Assembly (NCBI GenBank): GCA_024398875.1
Contig: JAKSIJ010000003.1
Coordinates: 202,835 to 266,834, forward strand
Length of the DNA: 64,000 nt
Reading direction: 5' to 3'
Origin: Fibrobacter sp.
GTDB lineage: Bacteria; Fibrobacterota; Fibrobacteria; Fibrobacterales; Fibrobacteraceae
Part shown: positions 25,688 through 35,500 of the stretch, piece after piece
Layout of the letters: every line of letters starts with the position of its first letter
How positions within the stretch are numbered: position 1 is the stretch's first letter
Translations under genes and position numbers: made by a program
Notes under the pieces: generated by a model
What the model saw: the letters and a program-made list of their open reading frames with translations, nothing else
Databases searched by the model: none
Told to the model about the DNA's origin: nothing

Positions 25688-26701
25688 ATGCACAGACAAT
25701 TCCACATACTAATCCTCGCCATTTGCGCCCTACCTTTGGCGTTGTTTGCAAATGAAGTGGAATTGACGGAAAATGCGGAATCTCTCGTCGAAGAAAGTCC
25801 CTCACAAGAATTAAGTGAAGGCATCGCAGAGGAAGTCCAGCAGGAATTCAAGGAAGAAAGCATTGAAAACGCACAAAGTGACATAGTCGAGGAAGAAACT
25901 GTTACTGAAAGCGAATTTACCGGAGACAAAACCATCGATGAAGCCGATGTAGGTAATGTTCCCGATTCCACTGAGCCTGAAATGTCCCAAGAGGAAGCAG
26001 ATGCGGAGTTGGCCGCAGCTACAGATTCCCTCTCCACCGATTCTACCGCCAGCGACAGCATTCTCAAAAATCTTGAACTGGACATGACCACAGCGGTCAT
26101 CCCCACGGAAAGTCGCCGCATAGCAAGCCCTTACGGAATCCGCACCTATCGCATGCACCGCGGTGTGGATCTCGGTCTGTGTCATGGTGAAGACCGCACC
26201 ATCGTTGCTGCCTTCGCGGGCACCGTAAAACTGGTACGTAATCAGGGGCGTCGTCGCGGCTATGGCAAATACGTCATTTTAGATCACGGGAACGGCCTCA
26301 CCACTCTGTACGCACACCTTGCCAGTTGGCAAGTAAAAGTCGGCGACGAATTACAAGCTGGCGATACCATCGGCGTCGGCGGAAACACGGGCCGTTCCTT
26401 CGGGGCGCACCTCCATTTCGAAATGCGCTACCACGGGCTCTATATCGACCCGACTACGGTCTTCAACTTCGAGGAAGGGACATTCCTCAGTACAGTTGCC
26501 TCCATTGACCCGGTGGCCCTACAGACAACCGAAGACGAGTTCCAGAAAGAACTCAGCAAACACCGCTATTACAAGGTCCGCCGTGGCGATTGCCTCGGAA
26601 AAATCGCTCGAAAATACGGCATCTCTGTCCGGCGGCTAAAACAACTCAATCACCTGAAGGGCAACATGATTCGCCCCGGTCAGGTGCTCAAGTGCTCCTA
26701 A
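25688..26701 (+). CDS. Periplasmic LytM (M23) protein with C-terminal LysM domain
   Basis: The start may be ATG 25688 (MHRQFHILIL) or 25682. The product of about 337 residues has a signal peptide (ILAICALPLALFA) and a strongly acidic spacer (residues about 20-125). The LytM/M23 domain (about 145-255) keeps all zinc-site motifs: MHRGVDLG (H and D), LYAHLASW (H) and HLHFEMR (HxH), so it may be an active peptidoglycan endopeptidase. A LysM domain follows (YYKVRRGDCLGKIARKYGIS). It likely works in cell-wall remodelling or division. It converges on the purO-like gene, with 14 nt between them. Confidence 0.85.
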   Translation: MHRQFHILILAICALPLALFANEVELTENAESLVEESPSQELSEGIAEEVQQEFKEESIENAQSDIVEEETVTESEFTGDKTIDEADVGNVPDSTEPEMSQEEADAELAAATDSLSTDSTASDSILKNLELDMTTAVIPTESRRIASPYGIRTYRMHRGVDLGLCHGEDRTIVAAFAGTVKLVRNQGRRRGYGKYVILDHGNGLTTLYAHLASWQVKVGDELQAGDTIGVGGNTGRSFGAHLHFEMRYHGLYIDPTTVFNFEEGTFLSTVASIDPVALQTTEDEFQKELSKHRYYKVRRGDCLGKIARKYGISVRRLKQLNHLKGNMIRPGQVLKCS

Positions 26702-26715
26702 CCTAAGGCTATCAA

Positions 26716-27450
26716 TTAAACATTCTTGTTGACAATCAAGGTCTTTGCCTTGAAGGTCTTCCGGTCAATCCACTTGACCATGAGAGAAACCTTGTTGTCC
26801 TTATTAAGTGCAGCCCAATACTTCTTCAAGGTTTCATCGGCACTGTCAAAAATCGGCATCAATTTCGGGAAGCCGTTGAAGCTGGGGATGGGGTTTCCAT
26901 CCGTTTCATAAGTGCTAATGAAGTGGCCGAGGCCAGCTAAAGCCTTTTCAAACTCGAATGTATAGCGTTCGCAGCCAGCGCATTCGCAGTTGTTACGGCT
27001 CTTCAAAATGGAAAGTTTATACACAGCCGGTTCTGCATTCTTGTAATGAATGCCGCTAATGCGAGGCGTGAAGTTGGGAGCATCATCCTCATACTGGCGC
27101 GTACGGAGAGCACTTTCAAAAGTACCGCCCAACTTCAAAGCCTCATAGATGGTATCAGTCTGGTCACCGTTGGTAATAATCTGGGCATCAGCAGTATGGC
27201 GAGCCGGATAGTAGATGATGAGGTGCGGGTCCGTCAGCTTGGATTCGTCAAAAGCCTTAGTCTTCATAAAGCCCGTCTTCGCTTCCATCTCAAAAATGCG
27301 GTTCCGGCTATTCACGCTGCGGCCCATAATCCAGTACACCTGGACAAAGGACTTTCCATCGGGACTGGTACCGAGAACAATTCCACGACCGGGATACGGA
27401 TTCTTGGAAAGAGCCTTGAAATTCAACTTCGCTTCATCAGTATATTTCAT
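26716..27450 (-). CDS. PurO-like IMP cyclohydrolase
   Basis: This 244-residue protein starts near the family hallmark NPYPGRGIVLGTSPDG and has YWIMGRSVNSRNRIF and DPHLIIYYPAR, matching the IMP cyclohydrolase-like family (archaeal PurO and bacterial relatives), which closes the IMP ring in purine synthesis. It is longer than archaeal PurO because of a C-terminal extension (about residues 200-244). A CECAGC motif (about 155) could bind metal. GAGGT precedes the ATG. No other purine genes are close, so cyclohydrolase activity is inferred from family only. Confidence 0.7.
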   Translation of the reverse strand: MKYTDEAKLNFKALSKNPYPGRGIVLGTSPDGKSFVQVYWIMGRSVNSRNRIFEMEAKTGFMKTKAFDESKLTDPHLIIYYPARHTADAQIITNGDQTDTIYEALKLGGTFESALRTRQYEDDAPNFTPRISGIHYKNAEPAVYKLSILKSRNNCECAGCERYTFEFEKALAGLGHFISTYETDGNPIPSFNGFPKLMPIFDSADETLKKYWAALNKDNKVSLMVKWIDRKTFKAKTLIVNKNV

Positions 27451-27526
27451 ATTCTACCTCATATAATTTAAAAGTTTCCATACCCGAAATAATTCTTAAT
27501 TCTGCATTCATCATTCTGCATTATTT

Positions 27527-27844
27527 TCACCGCTTCGGGTTGTAGTTGTTCATTAAAACCATTGCCAGCGCCACGCAAAACATGATGACGCTTCCCACAA
27601 TAACCTGTTGCTTGTGGTCGTAATCGCGCTTCACATAGCTGGGATTTTCCTCGTTCAATTCCTGCAAAGTGGGGCCCGTCGAAATCTTGGAAGAATCCAC
27701 TCCGTAGGTTTCCGCAATTTCTGCATCCGTCATGTTGAGTGTGCTCACATAGGCGGAATCGTATTTGTCCAATTTGTCCGCTGCAAGCAAGCTACAGGGA
27801 ATCATCAGGCAAAACAAAAGCACCAATGCCAAACGAGGAAGCAC
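27527..27844 (-). CDS. Small membrane-anchored protein of unknown function
   Basis: The start is GTG at 27844, supported by GGGAG 6 nt upstream. The 105 residues comprise a signal peptide (LALVLLFCLMIPCSLLAA), a short acidic extracytoplasmic stretch (DAEIAETYGVDSSKI) and a C-terminal membrane helix (VIVGSVIMFCVALAMVLM) ending in a few cytosolic residues. It lies 12 nt downstream of gatB and is probably translated from the same mRNA. No family was recognised. Confidence 0.65.
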   Translation of the reverse strand: MLPRLALVLLFCLMIPCSLLAADKLDKYDSAYVSTLNMTDAEIAETYGVDSSKISTGPTLQELNEENPSYVKRDYDHKQQVIVGSVIMFCVALAMVLMNNYNPKR

Positions 27845-27856
27845 GAAATCTCCCGA

Positions 27857-29311
27857 CTATTCAGCGGCAATCTTATCCAAAAGTTGGTTCACAATGCCCG
27901 GATTGGCCTTGCCACCAGACTTCCGCATGGTCATGCCCACCAGGAAGCCCTTCAGAGCCACCTTCCCCGCCTTGAATTCAGCGAACTGGGCGGCATTGGC
28001 AGCACAGACTTCACGAACAATGGCTTCAATCGCAGCAGTGTCCGTCACCTGCACCAGACCCTTGTCCTTCACAATCTTTGCAGGATCATCGCCCGTCTCA
28101 AACATCTCGGCAAAAACAGTCTTCGCAATCTTTCCGTTGATGGTCTTGTCTTCAATCATGTTCACCAAAGCGCAGAGCTGTTCCGGCTTGATTTTAAGAG
28201 CGGAAAGGCCACCTTCAATATCCTTCACCTTGGCGAGAAGTTCCGTAATGACCCAGTTGGCGAGAACCTTGCCGTTCTTGCAATCCTTGGCAGCAGTATC
28301 GTACCATTCGCTCACATCACGGTCATCCGTCAGCACCTGGGCATCGTATTCCGAAACGCCAAAGTCCTTCATGAAGCGTTCACGACGAGCATCCGGCAGT
28401 TCAGGAAGGGTCTTCCGGATTTCCTCCACGAAGGCAGGGTCCGTCACAAGGCGCACCATGTCCGGTTCCGGGAAGTACTTGTAATCATGAGCGTCTTCCT
28501 TACTGCGAATCACATACGTCTTGTCCGCATTGGGGTCATAGCGTTTGGTGCACTGTTCCACTTCCTTGCCCGCATCCAGCGTCACACTCTGGAGGCTTAT
28601 TTCTGCATAGAGGGCCTTTTCCAGATTGGTAAAGCTGTTCAAGTTCTTGATTTCTGCACGGGTGCCAAAGGGTGCGTCTTCCGACGGGCGGAGACTGATG
28701 TTTCCATCGCAACGCATGTTGCCGTTTTCCATGTTGGCGTTACTCACCCGCGTGTATTCCAAAGTCTGCTTGATTTTCTTCAGAACCAACACCGCTTCTT
28801 CCGGCGTACGGATGTCCGGTTCAGTCACAATTTCGCAAAGCGGCGTTCCGCAGCGGTTGGCATCAAAGTGGCTATCCGTGGGGTTCATATCGTGAATGAG
28901 CTTACCAGCATCCTCTTCCATGTGGATACGGGTAATGCCCACGCGCTTCTTGGTGCCATCAGCCTTCACGATTTCCAACCAGCCATTCTTGCAAATGGGA
29001 TGATCATACACCGGAAGTCCGCCAGTCTGGGTAATTTGATAGCCCTTGGGCAAGTCCGGATAGAAGTAATTCTTACGGGTCCACATGGCGTTCAAATCAA
29101 TTTCGCAATTCAACGCAAGGCCCAAGCGAATGGCGTATTCCACAGCCTTCTTATTGGGGACGGGCATGGCACCCGGCATACCCAGGCAAACCGGGCAAAC
29201 ATGCTTATTGGGGGTTGTGTTCACTTCAATTTCGCAACCACAAAACATCTTTGTCTTGGTAGCAAGCTGACAATGGATTTCAAGACCAATAACAGGACAA
29301 TAGTTAGGCAT
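27857..29311 (-). CDS. gatB: Asp-tRNA(Asn)/Glu-tRNA(Gln) amidotransferase subunit B
   Basis: This 484-residue subunit of the GatCAB amidotransferase activates and amidates misacylated Glu-tRNA(Gln) or Asp-tRNA(Asn). The motifs are YCPVIGLEIHCQLATKTKMF, KMFCGC/CPVCLGMPGAMP (zinc Cys), RKNYFYPDLPKGYQITQ and the C-terminal YqeY-like helical domain with GGKANPGIVNQLL. GatA and GatC are not in the window. The ATG follows ACGGAG, with a TATCTT -10-like box at 29339-29344 (minus). The downstream small membrane gene follows within 12 nt. Confidence 0.97.
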   Translation of the reverse strand: MPNYCPVIGLEIHCQLATKTKMFCGCEIEVNTTPNKHVCPVCLGMPGAMPVPNKKAVEYAIRLGLALNCEIDLNAMWTRKNYFYPDLPKGYQITQTGGLPVYDHPICKNGWLEIVKADGTKKRVGITRIHMEEDAGKLIHDMNPTDSHFDANRCGTPLCEIVTEPDIRTPEEAVLVLKKIKQTLEYTRVSNANMENGNMRCDGNISLRPSEDAPFGTRAEIKNLNSFTNLEKALYAEISLQSVTLDAGKEVEQCTKRYDPNADKTYVIRSKEDAHDYKYFPEPDMVRLVTDPAFVEEIRKTLPELPDARRERFMKDFGVSEYDAQVLTDDRDVSEWYDTAAKDCKNGKVLANWVITELLAKVKDIEGGLSALKIKPEQLCALVNMIEDKTINGKIAKTVFAEMFETGDDPAKIVKDKGLVQVTDTAAIEAIVREVCAANAAQFAEFKAGKVALKGFLVGMTMRKSGGKANPGIVNQLLDKIAAE

Positions 29312-29382
29312 AAAAACTCCGTTTCAATTTTCACGGAAAAGATAGCAAACTATGAATATGGGTTAGCGGCGGTCGTCTTGAA

Positions 29383-29817
29383 TTACAGGTCGTCCAGCGT
29401 AAATACGGCCACGTCAGTCATATCTTTCCATGCAGCATTATCCGTAAGAATGGCATCGGCGCCACATGTGTAGGCTGTCGCGAGCCTTATGGCCTCTTCC
29501 GTTCCCAATTTGTACTTGGCAGAGAGTTCTGCAGCCCTCACAGAAACTTCCCCACTAACGGAAACCATATTCACATTGGCGGAATTCTCAAAGAATTCAC
29601 GATACTGTCGCGGAAGCACGGAATCTCCAGCTGCAAAAGCCTTCTGGGAGATTTCAAACAAAGTAACAGACGACACCATCACCTGGATATTCTTCTCATA
29701 CACCCGGTCCAAAACGCCAGACACTACAGGATAATAGTCTGGATGCATCTGCAACAGCCGGATCAAAGGTTCCGTATCCAAGAACAAAATTCGAGATTTT
29801 TCAATAGAGTCTATCAT
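29383..29817 (-). CDS. PIN-domain protein
   Basis: This 144-residue protein has the PIN acidic residues: FLDTEPLI near the N-terminus, SVTLFEISQKA, and the C-terminal GADAILTDNAAW. PIN domains are Mg-dependent RNases, often VapC toxins. No VapB-like antitoxin sits next to it. Instead its ATG overlaps by ATGA the stop of a periplasmic-type gene, so it is translated with that gene. A cellular RNA-processing role, or a toxin whose antitoxin is elsewhere, are both possible. Confidence 0.7.
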   Translation of the reverse strand: MIDSIEKSRILFLDTEPLIRLLQMHPDYYPVVSGVLDRVYEKNIQVMVSSVTLFEISQKAFAAGDSVLPRQYREFFENSANVNMVSVSGEVSVRAAELSAKYKLGTEEAIRLATAYTCGADAILTDNAAWKDMTDVAVFTLDDL

Positions 29818-30836
29818 TCGTATATTTCCATGTAGGCCCGGTCTTCTGGAAGACCAGCACGAACCATTTTCAACCGTTCCGCCTTAGGGTAAAAATACCA
29901 AATCATCCATTCGCCAGAAATATCTGTGCGTTTGGTTTTGATGGCGATAGGTTTCTCCCCTTTGTAGAATGTTTTCTTGTTTGGAATCACATGCTCAAAG
30001 GGTCTGTAGGTGTGAACCTCGTCCCCTGCCTTGCGTTCGATAAAGCCCTTGTTATCCTTGCTCCAGGTGATGTAGACCTTTCCATTGTCATCCTTCACCT
30101 TTTCACATGTTCCCGTTCCCCCGGGGCACCACATGTACTTTCCAAACTTGAAGATTTCTTCGGGCATGTTGAAAATTTCCACCTTGTTGGTATTGCCCTT
30201 GTAAGTCTTATAATCCCCTTCCAATTTGTATTTCCCAGAATTATACTCGCTACAGCCACGCTGCACAACCGTCACCTGACGATTATTTACGCCAATATCT
30301 ACGGAACAACCGTCTTCCGTATAAGTCAAACGAGCGTGGCCGTTGGACTCTTGAGCAACCACATCACCCATTTCAATTTCTGCCCGATCCCCTACAGGGC
30401 CATTCTGAATAATGATATTGAATTTTTTGGGATTGTTTGGAGATTTTTTAAGGAAAATACTACCTGTAGCCGAAGCATACTCTCCACTCAAATCCAAGGA
30501 AGCCTGCTTAAAGCGGGCCAAATCCGCACGACGGACAAAAACTTGGCCAAATTTGCAATCTATGGGCACATATTCTGGCGGAGTTGCGGGGTCCTGCATC
30601 ACCCACTTCACCTGTTTTTTCTTCTTTTTCTTATTCTTTTTGTCTTTCACATAGTAAACTTTCTTCACCTTTTCCTTGGGAATCGGAAGTTCCTTAATCC
30701 AATCCGATTTGGCGAGTTCCCCTACAGGATTTTCCACGGCAATTTTCTTTTTTACCTTCTTGTACACGGGGAGCGTTTCCTGACCAAAGGAAAAAGCAAC
30801 AAAAAAACACAGCAGGAACAACAAAAAATGCTTCAA
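29814..30836 (-). CDS. Exported lysine-rich protein of unknown function
   Basis: The start is TTG at 30836 with AGAGG 6 nt upstream. The 340-residue protein has a signal peptide (FLLFLLCFFVAFSFGQ), a very basic stretch (KDKKNKKKKKKQVKW, about residues 66-80) and then a beta-rich region with several Cys (IDCKFG, DGCSVDI, RGCSEYN, YMWCPGGTGTCEKV). No family was recognised. The lysine run might contact nucleic acid, teichoic-like polymers or lipid headgroups. It is translationally coupled to the PIN gene. Confidence 0.6.
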   Translation of the reverse strand: MKHFLLFLLCFFVAFSFGQETLPVYKKVKKKIAVENPVGELAKSDWIKELPIPKEKVKKVYYVKDKKNKKKKKKQVKWVMQDPATPPEYVPIDCKFGQVFVRRADLARFKQASLDLSGEYASATGSIFLKKSPNNPKKFNIIIQNGPVGDRAEIEMGDVVAQESNGHARLTYTEDGCSVDIGVNNRQVTVVQRGCSEYNSGKYKLEGDYKTYKGNTNKVEIFNMPEEIFKFGKYMWCPGGTGTCEKVKDDNGKVYITWSKDNKGFIERKAGDEVHTYRPFEHVIPNKKTFYKGEKPIAIKTKRTDISGEWMIWYFYPKAERLKMVRAGLPEDRAYMEIYE

Positions 30837-30953
30837 AATAAACCTCTTTCACCAATAACATAGGTTTTTACGCCGAAAAAAGGGAAAATCACCCCCAATA
30901 AATGTTTTTTTTTCTACAATTCTTCCAAATAAGTTACGAAAGGAGTCCAAAAT

Positions 30954-32513
30954 ATGAAGAAGATGTTCCTTGCAACGTGCCTTTTGGCTGCAGCCGTGTT
31001 CGCTGCTCCTGAGGCCACTGCACCGGCAGCACCCGCTGCTGAACCAGCACAACCAGCAGCTGCACCCGCTGAACAAGCCGCTGCTCCTGCCGCTCCTGCT
31101 GCCGAAGCCACTCCTGCGGAACAGGCTGCCGCCCCTGCTGCTCCTGCTGCCGAAGCCGCCCCCGCTGAACAGGCCGCTGCTCCTGCCGCCCCTGCCGCCG
31201 AAGCCGCTCCCGCTGAACAGACCGCAGCTCCTGCTGCCCCTGCCGCCGAAGCCGCTCCCGCCGAACAGGCTGCCGCTGCTGAGGCTCCTGCCGCCGAGGC
31301 CGCACCCGCTGAACAGGCTGCCGCTGAGGCTCCTGCCGCTGAAGCCGCTCCCGCTGAACAGACCGCAGCTCCTGCTGCCCCTGCCGCTGAAGCCGCTCCC
31401 GCTGAAGAAGTTGCTGCTGCAGAACCTGCAAAGGAAGAAGTAGTCGCAAAGAAGGCTCCTGAAAAGAAACCCGCTAAGAAGAAGCGCAAAAAGAAAAAAT
31501 TGGTTAATGAAGAAGACGCCGTCATCAAGACCCAGAAGCTCGCTTTTGATATCAACGCAGACTTCGAATTGGAAGCTGGCAAGGTGTTCTGGACTAGCGA
31601 AGATGACGAAAATGGCGACAACCTGGAAACCTGGAATGGCGAAGCAAACTTTGCCATCCTCGCTGAAGGCGATGATTTCAAGGGTAAGATTGGCGTAGCC
31701 TTCTATCCTGGCGATTTGGCAAGCGAACCTGCCGGCTACAACACCAAGCGCGAAAAGCGTAAAATGATTCGCGAAGACAAGGTGGAATCCGTAGACGACT
31801 ACTTCTCTCTCGACGAAGCATGGGCTATGCAGGAAACGGATCTCTTCAGCTTCAAGGTCGGTCGTTGGGACAATACCGACAAGAACGGCGACTACTTCGG
31901 TGGTTACATCGATGGTTATTTGGCCGGATTCATGTCCACCCAGAATTCCGAAAACCAGTTGCAATTTGGTTTCACACCTTCTGACAATGTGGATTTCTTC
32001 GTGTCCTTCATCAGCGGATCTTCTCACCTGAACAAGGGTGACCTCCGTGCCGCTTTCAACTTCCATGGTCTTCAGGGAATTAGCGATTTGAACATCCAGC
32101 TCGCCTACCGCAGCAACCTCTTTGACGTGGTTTACGATAGCGATGCCGAAGTGAAGCACAACGCATCCCTTAAGGCTAACCTCCCTGTAGTGCAGAACTA
32201 CTTCAACATCTTTGCTGAAGCAGCTCTTATGAACATCGACCCCGATGAAGACATGATTATCCCCGTTACCGGAGGTGTCGCCGTATTCACTCCCGTTGTG
32301 GACCGCATCATTCTTGAAGCTGAATACATTGCAAGCCGCGATGAACATCCGGAATACCAGGGTTTCAAGGCCAAGCACGTGAAAGATGTTCTCGGTGCCA
32401 TCTACCTGGAAAAGTCCTTCACCGATCGCTTCAGCCTGTCTGCTGGTTTCCACAGCTACGGCAGCACCAAGGACTACATGCTCTCTGGCAACCTGATTGG
32501 TCGCATCAACTAA
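30954..32513 (+). CDS. Outer-membrane beta-barrel protein with Ala/Pro repeat N-terminus
   Basis: This 519-residue protein has a signal peptide (FLATCLLAAAVFA), then about 140 residues of AAPAAEAAPAEQ-type repeats, a basic spacer (KKPAKKKRKKKK) and a barrel-like region (about 195-519). The barrel shows alternating strands and porin-like features (LAFDINADFELE, WDNTDKNGDYFGGYIDGY, LQFGFTPSDNVDFFVSFISG, RFSLSAGFHSYG). The Ala/Pro and Lys parts may reach through the periplasm to peptidoglycan, OmpA-fashion. AAGGAG precedes the ATG. The gene at 42412 shares the architecture. The substrate is unknown. Confidence 0.7.
   Translation: MKKMFLATCLLAAAVFAAPEATAPAAPAAEPAQPAAAPAEQAAAPAAPAAEATPAEQAAAPAAPAAEAAPAEQAAAPAAPAAEAAPAEQTAAPAAPAAEAAPAEQAAAAEAPAAEAAPAEQAAAEAPAAEAAPAEQTAAPAAPAAEAAPAEEVAAAEPAKEEVVAKKAPEKKPAKKKRKKKKLVNEEDAVIKTQKLAFDINADFELEAGKVFWTSEDDENGDNLETWNGEANFAILAEGDDFKGKIGVAFYPGDLASEPAGYNTKREKRKMIREDKVESVDDYFSLDEAWAMQETDLFSFKVGRWDNTDKNGDYFGGYIDGYLAGFMSTQNSENQLQFGFTPSDNVDFFVSFISGSSHLNKGDLRAAFNFHGLQGISDLNIQLAYRSNLFDVVYDSDAEVKHNASLKANLPVVQNYFNIFAEAALMNIDPDEDMIIPVTGGVAVFTPVVDRIILEAEYIASRDEHPEYQGFKAKHVKDVLGAIYLEKSFTDRFSLSAGFHSYGSTKDYMLSGNLIGRIN
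31013..31440 (+). repeat. In-gene Ala/Pro-coding minisatellite
   Basis: GCTCCTGCCGCCGAAGCCGC-type units of about 45 bp are repeated some eight to nine times with small changes, encoding AAPAAPAAEAAPAEQ. Codon variation between units suggests selection on the protein rather than very recent DNA duplication. Unit number could vary between strains. Confidence 0.75.
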
Positions 32514-32534
32514 GAAAAATTGCATTCCAGCAAG

Positions 32535-32567
32535 AAATCCTCCCCACCTGCGGGAGGATTTTTTTGT
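32535..32567 (+). terminator. Intrinsic terminator after the outer-membrane protein gene
   Basis: AAATCCTCCC (32535-32544) pairs with GGGAGGATTT (32552-32561), with a 7-nt loop and a following T-run. It lies 22 nt after the stop of the gene ending at 32513. Confidence 0.88.
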
Positions 32568-32584
32568 ATACAGGCCAAAATTTC

Positions 32585-32592
32585 TATCTTTG
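32585..32592 (+). promoter_or_regulatory. TATCTTTG box for a probably leaderless mRNA
   Basis: TATCTTTG ends only 7 nt before the ATG at 32600, and no ribosome-binding site lies in between. Transcription would begin within about 3 nt of the start codon. Confidence 0.45.
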
Positions 32593-32599
32593 ACGCACT

Positions 32600-35500
32600 A
32601 TGAATAATTCTACAAATGATTTATGGGTTGGTGTAGACGTAGGTTCTACCACTGTAAAGATCGCTGTAGTCGATCCCGAAACATCCAAACTTTTGCATTA
32701 TACATATCAGCGCCACAACGCCATGCAGGCCCAGAAGGTTTATGAGGTTCTGCGTGAAGCCCATGGCCTGTTCCCCGAAAAGAACTTCCGCGTCGCATTC
32801 TGCGGTAGCGGTGGTCAGCCCTTTGCCGACGCCACCAAGGCCTTCTTCGTTCAAGAAGTGGTGGCCAACGCCCTCGCCGTCCGAAACACTTACCCCGATG
32901 CCCGCGTCGCTATCGAGTTGGGCGGTCAGGACGCCAAAGTCGTATTTTTTGAAAAAGACCGCACCACAGGGAAGCTCATAGCCAGCGATATGCGCATGAA
33001 CGGCGTGTGCGCCGGTGGTACTGGAGCCTTCATCGACCAAGTGGCGGAACTGCTCCGCATCAAGACGGAAGCCTTTGAAGGTTTTGCCAAGCGCGGCCAG
33101 AAGGTCTACGAAATTTCCGGACGTTGCGGCGTTTTTGCCAAAACGGACATTCAACCCATGCTGAACAACGGCGTTGCCAAGGAAGACATCGCCCTTTCCA
33201 GCTTCCATGCCATTGCCAAGCAGACCATCGGTGGCCTCGCCCAAGGTATGGAAATCAAGCCCCCTGTTATTTTTGAGGGTGGCCCCCTTACATTCAACCC
33301 CACCCTGGTTCGCGCCTTCAAGGAACGCCTGGGAATTAACGACGAGCAAGCCATTGTCCCGGAGCACTCCGAAGTTCTGGTCGCAATGGGTGCAGCCCTT
33401 TCTCTGGGCTCCATGTTCGGAAATCAGGAGTGCATGTACCGGAGAGAAGGCTCTCTGGACGCCCTGATTCACTTTAACGAAGTCCGCCAAGCCGAGAATA
33501 AGGCCAAAGCCAGCGCTGATTTGTTCTTCAAGAACGACGAGGAATACAAGCAGTTCCTGGAAGACCATAAGATGGCCGGAAATCATTATCCGCAGCCACC
33601 TTCCGGCAGCACCCTCAACGTTTACCTGGGTATCGACGCCGGTTCCACCACCACAAAATTCGTACTTTTGGATGAAACCAACCAGGTGGTGGACGGATTC
33701 TACGCCAGCAACGATGGCGAACCACTGGCCGTTTTGAAGCGCGCCCTCAATGATTTGGCAGACCGCTACGAAGAATACGGCTGTAAGCTGAACATTCTGG
33801 GTGTCGGTACTACGGGTTACGGCGAGCAACTCTTTGCAAAAGCCGTCCATGCAGACTACCATACAGTGGAAACGGTGGCCCACGCCAATGCCGCCCAAAT
33901 GATTTGCCCCGACGTGTCCTTCATTCTGGATATCGGTGGTCAGGACATGAAGGCAATCTCCGTCCAGGACGGCGTGGTCACAGGAATCATCCTGAACGAA
34001 GCCTGCTCCTCCGGTTGCGGTTCCTTCATCGAGACCTACGCCCGCTCTCTCGGGATTCCCATGGAGAAAATCGCAGAACTGGCCTTCAACGCCAAAAGCC
34101 CAAGCCAGCTAGGCTCCCGCTGTACCGTGTTCATGAACAGTTCCATCATTACAGAGCAGCGTGACGGAAAGCAACCCGAAGACATTATCGCCGGCATTTG
34201 CCGCTCCATCATCAACAACGTGTTCACCAAGGTGATCCGCATCCGCAACCTCAACACCTTGGGTAAAAAGGTGGTGGTTCAGGGCGGAACCTTCAAGAAC
34301 AACGCCGTTCTCCGCGCCTTTGAACAGTACACCGGCCTCAAGCCAATCCGTCCGGAACGCCCGGGCGAAATGGGAGCTATCGGCATTGCCCTCCTCACGA
34401 AGAAGTTCATGGAAGAGAAGCGCATGTCCGACCCCACCATTCAGACCAAGTTCATCGGTCTTGAAGCCATGCGCAACTTCAGCTGGCACAACCAACCGGG
34501 CCAACTCTGCCAGTACTGCACCAACCACTGCTCCCGCACCATCGTCACCTTCAGTGACGGCCAGAGTTTCGTCACCGGAAACCGCTGCGAACGCGGTGAA
34601 GTTACCGCCGACCCCAACGATCCGGCCACCAAGAAGCTCATTGCGGAAATCAACAAGAAGATGCAGGCCGTGCCCGACATGATCAAGCGCACCAACCAGC
34701 TCTTGGTGAAGGACTACGCCCCGCAGATTCTCGTGCCCCAGAACGGCAAGACCATCGGTATTCCGCGCGTGCTGGAATTCTGGGCCAGCCTCCCCTTCTG
34801 GAAGGCCTTCTTCACCAGCCTCGGCTATACTGTGGTGGTGAGCCGCCAGAGTGACTACAAACTGTTTGAATCGGGACTCCACAGCGTGCCTAGCGATACG
34901 GTATGCTTCCCGGCAAAACTGGTTCACGGCCACGTGCTCTCCCTCATCGACAAGAAGGTGGACCGCATCTTCTTCCCCATGATGGTGGCACTCCCCAGCG
35001 ACCATACCAAGTTTACCGCCACCTCCGTTTGCCCGGTGGTGCAAGGCTACCCCAACATTTGTAAGAACACCGATGCTCCCGAAAAGAACTACGGCATTCC
35101 CATGGACCAGCCCATTTTCCACTGGTTCAACGCAAAACTCCGCAAGAGTCAGACTGTAGAATGGTTCCATGAGCATTGGGACTTGGACAAGAAACTCCTT
35201 TCGAAGGCAGTGGCCGAAGGCGAAAAGGCTTTGAACGCCTACCGCACCACCCTCCTGGAAGAAGGTCAAAAAATTTTGGACGATGTGCGCGCCCGAAACA
35301 GTTTCGCCGTGGTCATTGCGGGCCGTCCCTACCATGCGGACACCCTCATCAACCACAACATCGCAAGCCACTTCACCGCCATGGGAATCCCGGTACTCAC
35401 TACGGAATCTCTCCCTGGCGTTTACGACCAGGATGTTCCCAAGGCCACCCGCGTGGAAATCAAAAATACCTTCCACCTGCGCATGCTTGGTGCTACCATG

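Noticed and set aside
29383..29817. VapBC toxin-antitoxin module
   Set aside because: The PIN protein is present but the overlapping upstream gene is an exported 340-residue protein, not an antitoxin.
31013..31440. Regular repeats that might suggest a CRISPR array
   Set aside because: Units are contiguous, vary in sequence, have no spacers, and encode an Ala/Pro protein segment in frame.
30849..32525. 558-residue minus-strand frame rich in Gly/Ser/Arg opposite the outer-membrane protein
   Set aside because: It is the antisense of the Ala/Pro repeat gene; the composition follows from the repeat and there is no ribosome-binding site.
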